Source: Cordylochernes scorpioides
Lineage: Eukaryota; Arthropoda; Arachnida; Pseudoscorpiones; Chernetidae
Direction of reading: 5' to 3'
Assembly (NCBI GenBank): GCA_030710605.1
Contig: CP092863.1
Span: 58,258,899 to 58,322,898, forward strand
Length of the DNA stretch: 64,000 bases
The notes beneath the pieces were generated by a model, which was given only the letters and a program-made list of their open reading frames with translations, was not told the origin of the DNA and did not search any database. The position numbers and the translations under genes are program-made. This document shows, piece after piece, positions 43,709 through 53,958 of the stretch (within the stretch, counting starts at the first letter, position 1; every line of letters begins with the position of its first letter).

Positions 43709-46700
43709 AATTTATTTATTTATTCATTTATTTCAACACATTAACGCGATATCCCGGCTAGGGATAATTGCGTCGATTTACATTTTTTTAAACAGAAACA
43801 GTTATAAACATATTACACAAAAAAAAGTAATCGAAACAAAAGAGAAAAAAATAATATATACTAGGAACCTGAACCTTTCAGGTTTGAAAGAAAATCATAA
43901 ATATATTTACAAAAATAGTTAAACTTAAGATAGTTCTCTCTGCTATTTACAAATTGATATAGAGCTACAACATTATTTATTAACTGTTGTCTAGCGGTGA
44001 AGAAGAGTGGGCATTCCAGCAGTAGGTGTCTTGAGTCCTGGAATTCGTTGCCACAATGACAGCTAGAGTCTTCAATCGCGCCAATTTTTGATAAAAATCC
44101 CTTAATATTTCCATGTTCGTTATAAACTGGGTATTATAAAAATTGGAGCGAAAATATGTTGGAATTCCAAACGGGAAAAAGCTTTGGAATGTTTCATTTG
44201 TTTTTAGAAATAATTCATCTATTTTTGCACTTAAAAATTATCTAATTATACTTGGAGAATGTGGACTATGAGTATTTTGATCCTCTATTGAAAGATGAGA
44301 CAAATCATATTTAATAATTTTAGATTCAATATAATCTGTGAGAAGGGGGATGTTCGCAAGACTATGGACACAGTTGGAAGATGTAGTTTTGTAGGCTCTG
44401 CTCACCCAAAGAAGAATTTGATATTGAGTAGAATTTAGTTTTTCTTTGCATCGACTATTTATAAACCTGTACCATATTTCTGAACCAAACGTAAGAATTG
44501 GCCTGATAATTGTTTTAAACAAAATTATTATTTTTTTAGTATTTATTCCCCACATCTTTCCACATAGTGAAAACAGAAAATTTTTCATTCTTACGCTCCT
44601 GCACAAAAGGTCGTTGATATGTGGGGTAAAATTAATCTTCTTTTTTATTCTATGATTTGAAAATTTCATACCTAATATCTTAACTTGATCTACTTGGTTT
44701 AAAATAATATTCGATATTTCAATTGGAACTTTAGGTTTATTATGTAAGTACAGTAAATTCGTTTTCTCTGGGCTTATTGATAATTTATTCCTATTACACC
44801 ATTGAATCACATAGCATAGAATATATTCGCTTAATATTTTGAGGTCCTCGACAGACTTGCTCCAGAAAATGATGGAAACGTCGTCTGCGTAGCAAATTAT
44901 TTCTGCGTTCGGATGTTTGAAACTCTTCAGCAAGTCGTTTAACAAAATATTCCATAATATTGGGGATATAGGGCCGCCTTGAGGGCATCCTTTTGTCAGA
45001 TTTTTGTAACATTTGTATCTTCATATGAGAAATTTGCTCTTCTTTCACTGCTTAAATAAGATTGTATAATTCTTATTAATTTGGAAGGAATGTTATCCAA
45101 ATCGAGTCTTCTAATAATTGCTGGCCACCATGCGTTGTCGAATGCGCGTGCTATATCCACTGTAATCAAAGAAGTCAGTTCTCCTTGCCCGTGTTTCAGT
45201 ATGGTTTCCAGTATATCTTCCATTGCACTGTCGTTGATTTATGTTTAGTAAATCCGTGTTGCCTTGCACTCATTAGATTGTTCTCTTCATAATATTTATT
45301 GATTTTGATTTTAATTATGTTTTCAAAAATATTTGAAATGTGTTTGATGACAATGATATAGGTCTGTAGCTTTTGCTTGTTTCATAGTTCATTTTATTAG
45401 GTTTTGGAATGATCTTTACAGTAGAGCCTTTCCATATATCCGGATAGTAAACTAATTCAATACATTTGTTGAATATTTGTTGTAAAATCGGGATTAAGAG
45501 TGTACCTGCATGTTCGATCATATTATTACTGATAAAATCTGGACCTGGTGCTTTCTTGATATTTAATTTTGAAATAATATTTTCAACATCATTTATTTCT
45601 ATAAAAATGTTATTTTGGTTTTTATATTCAGGTTTATAGTTTCTAATAATAACATGTTCCTCTTTATCTGAGTGTACATCATCATCTGGAAATAAATCAT
45701 TAAAAGACTTTTCATTTTTTATTTTTTTTTAATATCTGGTATATTATCGATCATAGGAAGTCCTCTATTGTTGTTGGATGATCTCAGAGATTTAAATATT
45801 TTATAGGCGTTTCCAAATGGGTTGTTTGATTCATTTTCTTCAATGAATATTCTCCAACTTTTTCTCTTAGCTCTTACGATAGCGTTAATGTACTTGTTTC
45901 TTGCAAATTTAAAAGTTATTTTATTGATAATTCTATGCCGATAATATAAGTTTCTAATATAATGAAAATCATTTTTTCAAGATTGCCATTCCACCACTTT
46001 ATATTAGATATATGCTTGAAAGAGTTTGATTTGATTTCCAGAGACGAATAAGCTGCCTCACTAATTATGTCTGTAAGTTTCATCACAATCCTGTCAATAT
46101 CTGTAGTATTTAATGCCTGATTTATTTCATTAGACAAGTTAGGTCCATTTTGAAATGATATCTCTTCAGTAATTTTTTCCCAGTTGGCATTTTTTTTCAA
46201 TGAATTTCCATGTTGACTTTTGTCCAATTCTCTGCGCTTTAAAATGATATCGAATATCAAAGGTTATTGCTACATGATCGGAAATACTTGTAAGAGTTGA
46301 TGTGCTCCAATTCTGTATCAGCTTTATTAAAATTTTGTTTGATATTGTTAAATCTATTATACTGGAATTTCGACATGTAGGCGTTTTAAGGTTAGGGATA
46401 AACAAGTTGTATTCATCCACAATAGAGTGGAATTTGTAGCCATTAGAGTTAATTATCCGGTTGTACCATACAGGGTGTCGAGAGTTAAAATCACCACAGA
46501 GGATTATTGGCTGTGGCCCGAAAGTCTCCGAAAGTCTCCAAAAGTTCTTTAATAAATATTTGGTGAGTATTACCGAAGTTATTAGGGTGAATGTAGAAGT
46601 TTGAAATAATAATGTTTGAATTCTCTGAATAAATAGAAATAGTTGTACAAAAATAATTAGTGAATCTATCAATTGTCGTATATTTAATGCTACTGTTAAG

Positions 46701-46928
46701 AATAATCGTTGCTGTGTAGACTGTTTTATCAGTTTTAGAATAAACAATTTGTGAGTCATTATTGTATATCACATCATTCCTTAACATATAAGGCTCTTGA
46801 ATAAATAATAGGTCAGGAGGGTTGGACAGAACAGAGGCTCGAAGTTCATCTAATGCTATGACACTTTTCCTTATATTTTGTTGAATACATTTTATTCCTT
46901 GTTTAGTTGCCATCATTGAGGAAAACAT
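43709..46928 (-). pseudogene. LINE B ORF2: endonuclease and reverse transcriptase (R1/jockey-like)
   Basis: Starts on the minus strand at 46928 with an apurinic-type endonuclease (IKCIQQNIRKS, PDLLFIQEPY, then ILCGDFNSRHPVWYN and SDHVAITFDI), followed by RT blocks SYRPISLSS, VDIARAFDNAWWP, KGCPQGGPISPILWNILL and CYADDVSIIFW (catalytic YADD intact), thumb SRAYKTTSSNCVHSLANIP and a C-terminal CHCG...H...CP zinc segment. No RNase H was seen. A tail of ATTTATTTATTTATTC type closes the element at 43709-43731. Frameshifts break it in several places. Confidence 0.8.
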
Positions 46929-46999
46929 ATGGTATTTGAATCAAAAGAGTATCCTGTGGGTTAGATATAATAGTACTAGTTAGTTACTTAATTGTTCAG

Positions 47000-48044
47000 T
47001 TGGGAAATAACTTGTTCTTTCGATTATTCTGTCTATTTGTATTTTATATATAGGACATTCCTCTGAATTTGCTCTGTGTCATGAGGGCCTGTTTCTATAC
47101 TTAGGATGTTGGGAACAGTTAAAGCATTTGGGAATTCCTGAGCAATCATGAACTCCACTGATTCCACATGTCCTGCATGTTGGGGTGTTAGGGCATTCTG
47201 CCGTTTTGTGGGTGGGGTTGAATTTCAGACATTTCTGGCATTGTTTCACCAATATCTTATCTACAACAACACAGCGCTCACAATCAGTGTATATTTTATT
47301 GTTTAATTTCCTAATGGTTTGATAAACCTTAGGAGAAACTCGTAAAACTATGTTGTGGGTAGAGGTATTAGATTTAGTGCAGAATAACACCTTAATTTCG
47401 CTTTTTATATCCTTTAGTTCGTCGTTCATCTGACAGATTGTTTCTTCGAAGGAATTTACCTCAGTGATTTTACTAACGTTTTTAACCATTATCGTAGGAT
47501 CTCTTTTGGTCGGAATAAATGTTTTGCATAGATTTGTTAGTTGGGTTGATTTGCATAATTCCTCTTTTAGAAAATTACATTCCTTCTCATCCGACGTTTT
47601 GATAATAATGGACTTTTTGGTATTTATAATTTTATTGATTCGAACTTTCTTATTCTCCTCTCTTAACACTCTGATCCTCTCAACAATAGCGTGGTGTGCA
47701 TCTTGATTTTTTCCTTCATCAAATGGCTGCGCTATAATTAAAAATTCTTTGTCACTAATTTGTTTACTCTCTATAGTATCTCTCGATGTCTGTGTTTTCA
47801 AAACCTCTGAAAAAGAGGGCCTCAGTGTCTTGAGTTCTCCCTTGAATTTGTCCAGTTTTTGATCAAGGACGTCAGACACTTGAACAGAAAGTTCATCCAC
47901 GAAATCCCGATTGTTAATATCCTTTAAGGCCGTAATACCATCTTTTGTCTGCCTTACCATTGTGGACAAAAAGGAAAGATCATTTTTTGTAATGTTTTTT
48001 TGGGTTCTGTTTGACTTTATTGTCAAAATACTCATAGATTTCAT
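47000..48044 (-). pseudogene. LINE B ORF1: gag-like protein with zinc knuckles
   Basis: A 321-codon frame from 48044 with a charged, helical N-terminal half and a zinc-knuckle cluster near the end (CQKCLKFNPTHKTAEC, CRTCGISGVHDC, CFNCSQHP). A single TGA at 47079-47081 cuts the last knuckle; the same frame continues beyond it with HRANSEECPIYK to a stop near 46977. ORF1 would bind element RNA. Only this one break was seen, so the ORF is nearly intact. Confidence 0.75.
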
Positions 48045-48818
48045 TTAATTTTACGGTAAGTGTTCTTATTAGCAAATCCATTATTTTTTAAATCTTATGC
48101 AAATTTCTTTTTTATTTGTCCATTTAATTGAAGAAAAAATCCATAATAGATAAAAAGCAACGTTTTATCGACTATACTTATTGGTATAATTCAATATATA
48201 ATGTCCTATATTATTATAAAACTATCTAAGTTAAATATTTACCCAATTCGAGGAGCGATGCGATGCACGTCCGCTCGATTTGGCCACCTAGTATATGTCA
48301 TCATCATGAAATTTCGCATGTAGGTAGCTGAAGATTTCGTTTAACATATAGGCTATTCAAAAAACTAAAAAAGTTAATTTGCTTTTTTAAAAAATAAAAA
48401 CCAAAAAGCGTTAGTTCCAGCTTTTTACAGCTTGGGCCCAGCACTGGTCGCGACGATAAATGAATTTGATTGGTTAATAATTAACACGTGGTTTGTTTAC
48501 ACGACGAGTGTAAGTTTGTTCACACGATGAATGTTTTTAAAGGGTAAGATTATCCAATCGCCGTGAAACTTTAGGAAGTTATTAACTATACTACTGGGAA
48601 GATTTCTGGTTCGAATTTGATTTGAAATAAATATTCTTTGCAATTTTATTTGCAAATTTTCTACTTTCACTCGCAAGCAGCGCCTCTAGCGGCGTCTGGT
48701 GAAATTATATTTATAAATTGTAACAGTGCTTAGAATGTTTTCCAAGTATAATAAATTTAATTTGAGAATTTAGTAATATAATATTTCAATGACGTGAAAA
48801 ATACTTGGCATTTCAATA
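48045..48818. other. LINE B upstream sequence and a Helitron-body relic
   Basis: The first part may be LINE B 5' leader. 48560-48710 matches 31065-31205 (GTGAAACTTTAGGAAG and CTCGCAAGCAGCGCC) and is a Helitron-family relic without clear ends. Confidence 0.4.
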
Positions 48819-49519
48819 TCTATATATATAAAAATGAATGTATGTGTGTCTGTTTGTTTGTTTGTTTGTCCTTTATGCCTGATCAAACCACTCATTGGAT
48901 CGCCATGAAACTTTGGGAAGTTATTTAGTATAGTACTGGGAAGGTTTCTAGCAAATAAAATTTTTGAAATAACTTTTCGCCTAGAAATAATCAAGATAAA
49001 TATTCTAATTTATCTGTTATAATTCAACAATCTGCTCTGAATATTATCATGATGATACGATGATTTTGTAATGTAGAAAATTAGGAAAGACAAAATTCAG
49101 GATGACACGGAAATTTATTTGAGACAAGAATAATGATACAATTCAAAGGCAAGATACTATTCCTTTAACTTCCAATTACCGAGGGAACCAATTAATATTG
49201 ATTCTATTCAACTTATCGAGTATTTTTCAAGGGACCGGGAAAAAATGTTCACTTTATCGAGAGATTCGTTAAACAAACCTTTACTCGGGTAAAACCCGGG
49301 CGAAGCCGGGTACATCCAAACAAGAATAATGATACAATTCCAAGGCAAGATACTATTCCTTTAACTTCCAATTACCGAGGGAACCAATTAATATTGATTT
49401 TATTCAACTTATCGAGTATTTTTCAAGGGACCGGGAAAAAAATGTTCACTTTATCGAGAGATTCGTTAGACAAACTTTTACTCGGGTAAAACCCGGGCGA
49501 AGCCGGGTACGTCCGCTAG
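48819..49519 (+). mobile_element. Non-autonomous Helitron (701 bp) with duplicated 3' end
   Basis: Starts TCTATATATATAAAAATG after A and ends CCCGGGCGAAGCCGGG plus CTAG before T. The 3' 196 bp occur twice in tandem (49125-49320 and 49321-49516), so the terminal hairpin is present twice; only the outer copy is followed by CTAG. No ORF. Non-autonomous. Confidence 0.8.
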
Positions 49520-50618
49520 TTAATATATATTTAAAGAAAAAATTGTGACGTTTTTGTGTTAAATTTTAAAATGTAATGTTAAAAATTTATTTTTACATTG
49601 TTAATTTTATTTGCTGTTGTTTTATAAAAATGATGATGCAACTTTAATTGTTGTTGTGAAAATATATTTATTTACGGAGCTGCTAACCATAATAAATGAT
49701 TTTTGAACCCCTAATTGTTGTTGTTTATTATCGTTTGTTTATATAAAAAAATTTCATTGTATGTGATGATGATAACAAAAATGAATTTTTAAATTAATAT
49801 ATTTAATTCATTGAGAAAAAAGAAATAATTAATTATCAAAATCAAAATAGTGACAATATCTTATTTAAAATATAATAAATATTTTCAAAAAATTATGTAT
49901 TTCAAAAATATATTTAAACGCATATATCAATATTTATATTTATATACGTTTATAAATCAATATATAGGTGGATTGGATGTTTTCTAGAATCGTTTTAACA
50001 AATGTTCGTTAGGCAAACTTTTACTGGGATAAAAACTGTGCGAAGCCGGGTACATTCGCTAAATACAGTTATTTCCAAATTTTCGTTCCTTCAACTTCAA
50101 ATTACCGAGTGGACCAATTAATACTGATTTTTTTTCAACTTATCGAGTATTTTTCAAGGGACCGGGAAAAAATATCGAGAGTGTAGACAAGCATAGATTC
50201 AGTAGGGATTGGATGTTTGCTAGAATCGTTTTAACAAATGTTTGTTAAGCAAACTTTTACTCGGGTAAAAATCGGGCGAAGCCGGGAACATGTTTGTCGG
50301 CTATGCAAGCCCTCAATATGTAACCAATCTCGCTGAAATTTGAACAGGACAGAGAATTAAATCTGGAAGAGTTTTTTTTTTGTCGCACTTTAACCAAGAA
50401 AAATTATATTTAACCAAGTACTGAGCAACAATATTTTTTTAGTCAAAAATGATGATGACAATATTGCCGTATCATGCTTGATTGCATTAAAAAAATCTTT
50501 TGGAGAATATTCACTAAAGCAGACCACGAGCGAAGCCAGATAATGATTAATAGTAGGCAGGAACAAAATTCTACCAGCGAAACATTCACTCGAGCAGAAG
50601 ATACACGAAGCCAGGTCA

Positions 50619-50904
50619 TCTCTATATATAAAATATCGTTTATCGGCCTTTTGGCTAAGATCATGTAGTATATCTCTAGATATTTTTATTTATGTATATC
50701 TTTTTAAAAATCTATTTAGTAGAGAGTGGATATGTTTGCTCGAAAAATAAATTTCATATATTATATAAATATATGACGTAACGAATATAATTATCATTAT
50801 TATCATAATATTCTGTGTGTTCCAGAATATTATTATCAATAATATTCGTTAGGCAAACATTCACTTGGATAAAACCCGGGCGAAGCCGGGTACACATCCG
50901 CTAG
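50619..50904 (+). mobile_element. Small Helitron carrying a U2 snRNA 5' fragment, copy 1
   Basis: Starts TCTCTATATATAAAAT after A, ends CCCGGGCGAAGCCGGG and CTAG before T (286 bp). The U2-like part begins 16 bases from the left end. The remainder is AT-rich with a GTGTTCC palindromic stretch. Confidence 0.65.
50635..50675 (+). ncRNA. U2 snRNA 5'-end fragment, copy 1
   Basis: About 40 bases match the 5' end of animal U2 snRNA, including the exact 19-mer CGGCCTTTTGGCTAAGATC and the GTAGTA branch-point recognition sequence (50665-50670). Homology stops soon after, so Sm site and 3' stem-loops are missing. Not a functional snRNA. Confidence 0.75.
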
Positions 50905-51699
50905 TTAATATATATTTAGAAAATATATCTTATTTAAAATTTAATAAATGTTTTAAAAAGATGTTGTGTTTCAAAAATATATTTAAACGCATATAATAAT
51001 ATTTATATACGTTTATAAATCTATATATAGGTGGATTGGATGTTTTCTAGAATCGTTTTAACAAATGTCGTTAGGCAAACTTTTACTCGGGTAAAAACCG
51101 GGCGAAGCCGGGTACATTAGCTAAATACAGTTATTTACAAATGTTCGTTTGTGGCAAGATACTATTCCTTTAATTTAAAATTACCGAGTGGACCAATTAA
51201 TATTGATTTTATTCAACTTATCGAGTATTTTTCAAGGGACCGGGAAAATATTTCAAATTATCGAGAGTATAGACAAGTATAGATTCAGTAGGGATCGGAT
51301 GCTTACTAGAATCGTTTTAACAAATGTTCGTTAGGCAAACTTTTACTTGGGTAAAAACCGGGCGAAGCCGGGAACATATACAGTGTATATAGTGGACAGA
51401 GAGTTAAATCTGGACAGGACATCTTGAACAGGACAGAGAGTTAAATCTGGAAGAGTTTTTTGTCGCTTTTTCAACCAAGAAAAATTAAAATTAACCAAGT
51501 GCTGAGCAACAATTTTTTCAGTCAGAAATGATTATGACAATATTGCTGTATCATGCTTGATTGACATAAACAAAATTCTTTAGGGGAATATTCACTAAAG
51601 CAGACCACGGGCGAAGCCAGATAATAATTTTTAGTAGGCAGGAACAAAATTCTACCAGCGAAACATTCACTCGAGCAGAAGACACACGAGGCCAGGTCA

Positions 51700-51987
51700 T
51701 CTCTATATATAAAATATCGTTTTTCGGCCTTTTGGCTAAGATCGTGTGATGCAGCTCTAGATATTTTTATTTATATATATCTTTTTAAAAATCTATTCAG
51801 TAGAGAGAGTGGATATGTTTGCTCGAAAAATATATTTTATATATTATATAAATATATAATGTAACGAATATTTTTATCATTATTATCATAATATTCTGTG
51901 TGTTCCGGAATATTATTATCAATAATATTCGTTATGCAAACTTTCACTCGGATAAAACCCGGGCGAAGCCGGGTACACATCCGCTAG
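51700..51987 (+). mobile_element. Small Helitron carrying a U2 snRNA 5' fragment, copy 2
   Basis: Same structure as copy 1 (288 bp), with Helitron ends TCTCTATATATAAAAT and CTAG. Copy 2 lies 1,081 bp downstream as part of the large direct repeat. Confidence 0.65.
51716..51756 (+). ncRNA. U2 snRNA 5'-end fragment, copy 2
   Basis: The same 19-mer is kept exactly, but the GTAGTA box has decayed (GTGATGCAG). Less similar than copy 1. Confidence 0.7.
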
Positions 51988-53280
51988 TTATTTATATATT
52001 TCAAACATATATATATACCTACATATATGTAAATAGAAGTGGTCCCCTGTAGTGCAGTCGAATTAGGTGTTGAGTATAAGGCCACTTCATTTGATGGTAG
52101 AGGTCCAAGTTTAAGTTGCGTTACAATGAGCAGAGAGGAGCAGAGATTGGGTACTGGCTGGCTGGCGGGAGGTCAGTTAGAGAGAGCTGTGACAGCATGG
52201 TTGTGTCCGGTATAACTGCCATTATATACTCATAACTTTCCTTTTTATTTTTACTACTTGAATATAATCAATCATTTCTCTGGGCGCGACACTGTAACAT
52301 ATGCTGTATTATAATAAATAATTTAAAACATTGCAATTCGTACTAATAAAATTTTATTTAACATAAAGAGGAAATTAGGTCTAGAGGGGTTTCCTTAAAT
52401 GAACATAGGCGCTTATTGACGTGGTAAGAAAATAAAATGAAAGCAGAACGATATAATAATAATGGAGATTAAGAAGGCAGTTCTCACTTTTTCACTTGCC
52501 GGTGATAATTATTTAAATAGAACGTTTCTTTGCACTAGCGGGAATCTTTGGCTCTTCCTGCCCTGGCAGTCCTCTACCTGATGTTTCCCCTGTCATAATT
52601 CCTATTAGAACGGATTCTACCATTGTTGGATTGAGAGATAGGCCAGATGGGGCCGAAACTTAACAGGAAATCGCTACGTCTCGCCATTCCAACGCCGTCT
52701 CCCAATAAACTTGCTTAACGCGGCGTTGGTAGGAAACCCCTCGTATCTAGTGTTTATAGGAAAGGTGACACTCTTCCACTTGAGTGTCCTTTCTTTTTAT
52801 TTGATTATTTATTTGAATTATTTCAGTTGACACAGGAGTTGTGTTTAAATTTTTAACCCTATATCTCAACTATTTCAATTCATTATATTCTATACATTTA
52901 TTCGAATTATAGATAACTCTTTGTAAGTGCAAGCATGAATAACCTCAATAAAAAGGAAGAAATATTGACCGAATTGATGACTTTCATCAATTTGTGAGAA
53001 AAGAACTATTCCAGGGGATTGATTCCAAAGATCGATGATGGAAGACATTAAAGCAGAGAGAGAAGAGCTATTTATAGTTCGAAATTAATATTTATCGAAC
53101 TGAGAGAGAGAGAGAGCGCGCTGATGGACAATCTATGCAAATATTTGGATTGATGGAAATAAGGATCTGATGGAGCCTTTCCTCTTCCGTTCCTCTACAT
53201 GGCGTCGATTCTTCAATGTTCCCGTGGAAGTCGAATATGATATACAAAATATCGTTTTGATGGTTGAGACACGTATATAT
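51988..53280 (+). other. Unassigned stretch with a possible LINE ORF1 start
   Basis: From 52935 an ATG opens MNNLNKKEEILTELMTFINL and, in another frame, RKELFQGIDSKID, which resembles the start of some LINE ORF1 proteins. The preceding 52520-52930 would be a 5' UTR. No further ORF1 or ORF2 follows. 51988-52520 shows nothing certain. Confidence 0.25.
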
Positions 53281-53289
53281 ATATATATA

Positions 53290-53599
53290 TGAAAAAATAG
53301 TACAAATGTGATATTGTACTGAGATAAGGTGTATAACTTAAGAAAAAGGCATCTCCTTATCGTGCAACTGAAAGTTGCTGATGGCAGGCGCCATCTATCG
53401 GAATAAATATCAACTATTCTCGTTGATTTTTAATTATTCCAGAATTCTGGAATAATTAAAAATCAACGAGAATAGTTGATATTTATTCCGATAGATGGCG
53501 CCTGCCATCAGCAACTTTCAGTTGCACGATAAGGAGATGCCTTTTTCTTAAGTTATACACCTTATCCCAGTACAATATCACATTTGTACTATTTTTTCA
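53290..53599. repeat. 310-bp near-perfect palindrome
   Basis: Two 155-bp arms meet at CCAGAATTCTGG (centre 53444/53445); one mismatch was seen (53326-53335 against its partner). The right arm continues as the unit that carries the hammerhead ribozyme, so the left arm is an inverted partial copy of that unit, directly next to a TA tract. Confidence 0.9.
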
Positions 53600-53890
53600 C
53601 ATTGTGTAGCGTTCTCACGCAATTCTGGCCTTAACTACCCGTTTCATGATTTTTCAGGATGCCTTAATGACCAATTTTTTTGGTCGTTGAGGTACAGCTT
53701 GCACCACGCTGATGAGGGCCAACAGCCCGAAACGCGTCCGTGGTTAGCTTTTCTTGATTAATCAAGAATGGGTATTTGGCCAATTCTGGAATAATTAAAA
53801 ATCAACGAGAATAGTTGATATTTATTCCGATAGATGGCGCCTGCCATCAGCAACTTTCAGTTGCACGATAAGGAGATGCCTTTTTCTTAA
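53443..53890 (+). mobile_element. Retrozyme / Penelope pseudo-LTR-like insertion (339-bp unit plus partial copy)
   Basis: The unit 53443-53781 is followed by a partial direct repeat at 53782-53890 (offset 339) that ends at CTTAA and then a (TA)n tract. With the inverted arm on the left, the layout is: TA tract, inverted partial, full unit with ribozyme, direct partial, TA tract. This is the arrangement known from Penelope-like pseudo-LTRs and small ribozyme-bearing non-autonomous elements. No ORF; it would need a Penelope-type RT in trans. Confidence 0.75.
53703..53744 (+). ncRNA. Hammerhead ribozyme, type I, minimal helix III
   Basis: Order and spacing are textbook: helix I 5' strand ACCACG, CTGATGA (53709-53715), helix II GGGC-CAACA-GCCC, GAAA (53729-53732), a two-pair helix III AC-GC-GT, cleavage residue C (53738) and helix I 3' strand CGTGGT. 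All conserved core bases are present. Cleavage is expected after 53738. Very short helix III is typical of hammerheads in Penelope-like and other animal retroelements, which probably work best as dimers. Confidence 0.9.
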
Positions 53891-53958
53891 TATATATATA
53901 TATATATTTTTTTTATGTAAATTTTAACATCTCTCTCATCATCATCCTATTTACTTTT

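Larger units (their letters stand above)
49857..51990 (+). repeat. Two-copy direct repeat (about 1.07 kb) of nested Helitron sequence
   Basis: Landmarks recur at a distance of 1,063-1,081 bp: GGTGGATTGGATGTTTTCTA (49967 and 51030), the small U2-carrying Helitrons (50619 and 51700) and several GGGCGAAGCCGGG hairpins (50038, 50275, 50878, 51100, 51360, 51961). The copies differ at many positions, so the duplication is not very recent. 49520-49856 is AT-rich with nothing recognised. Confidence 0.7.
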
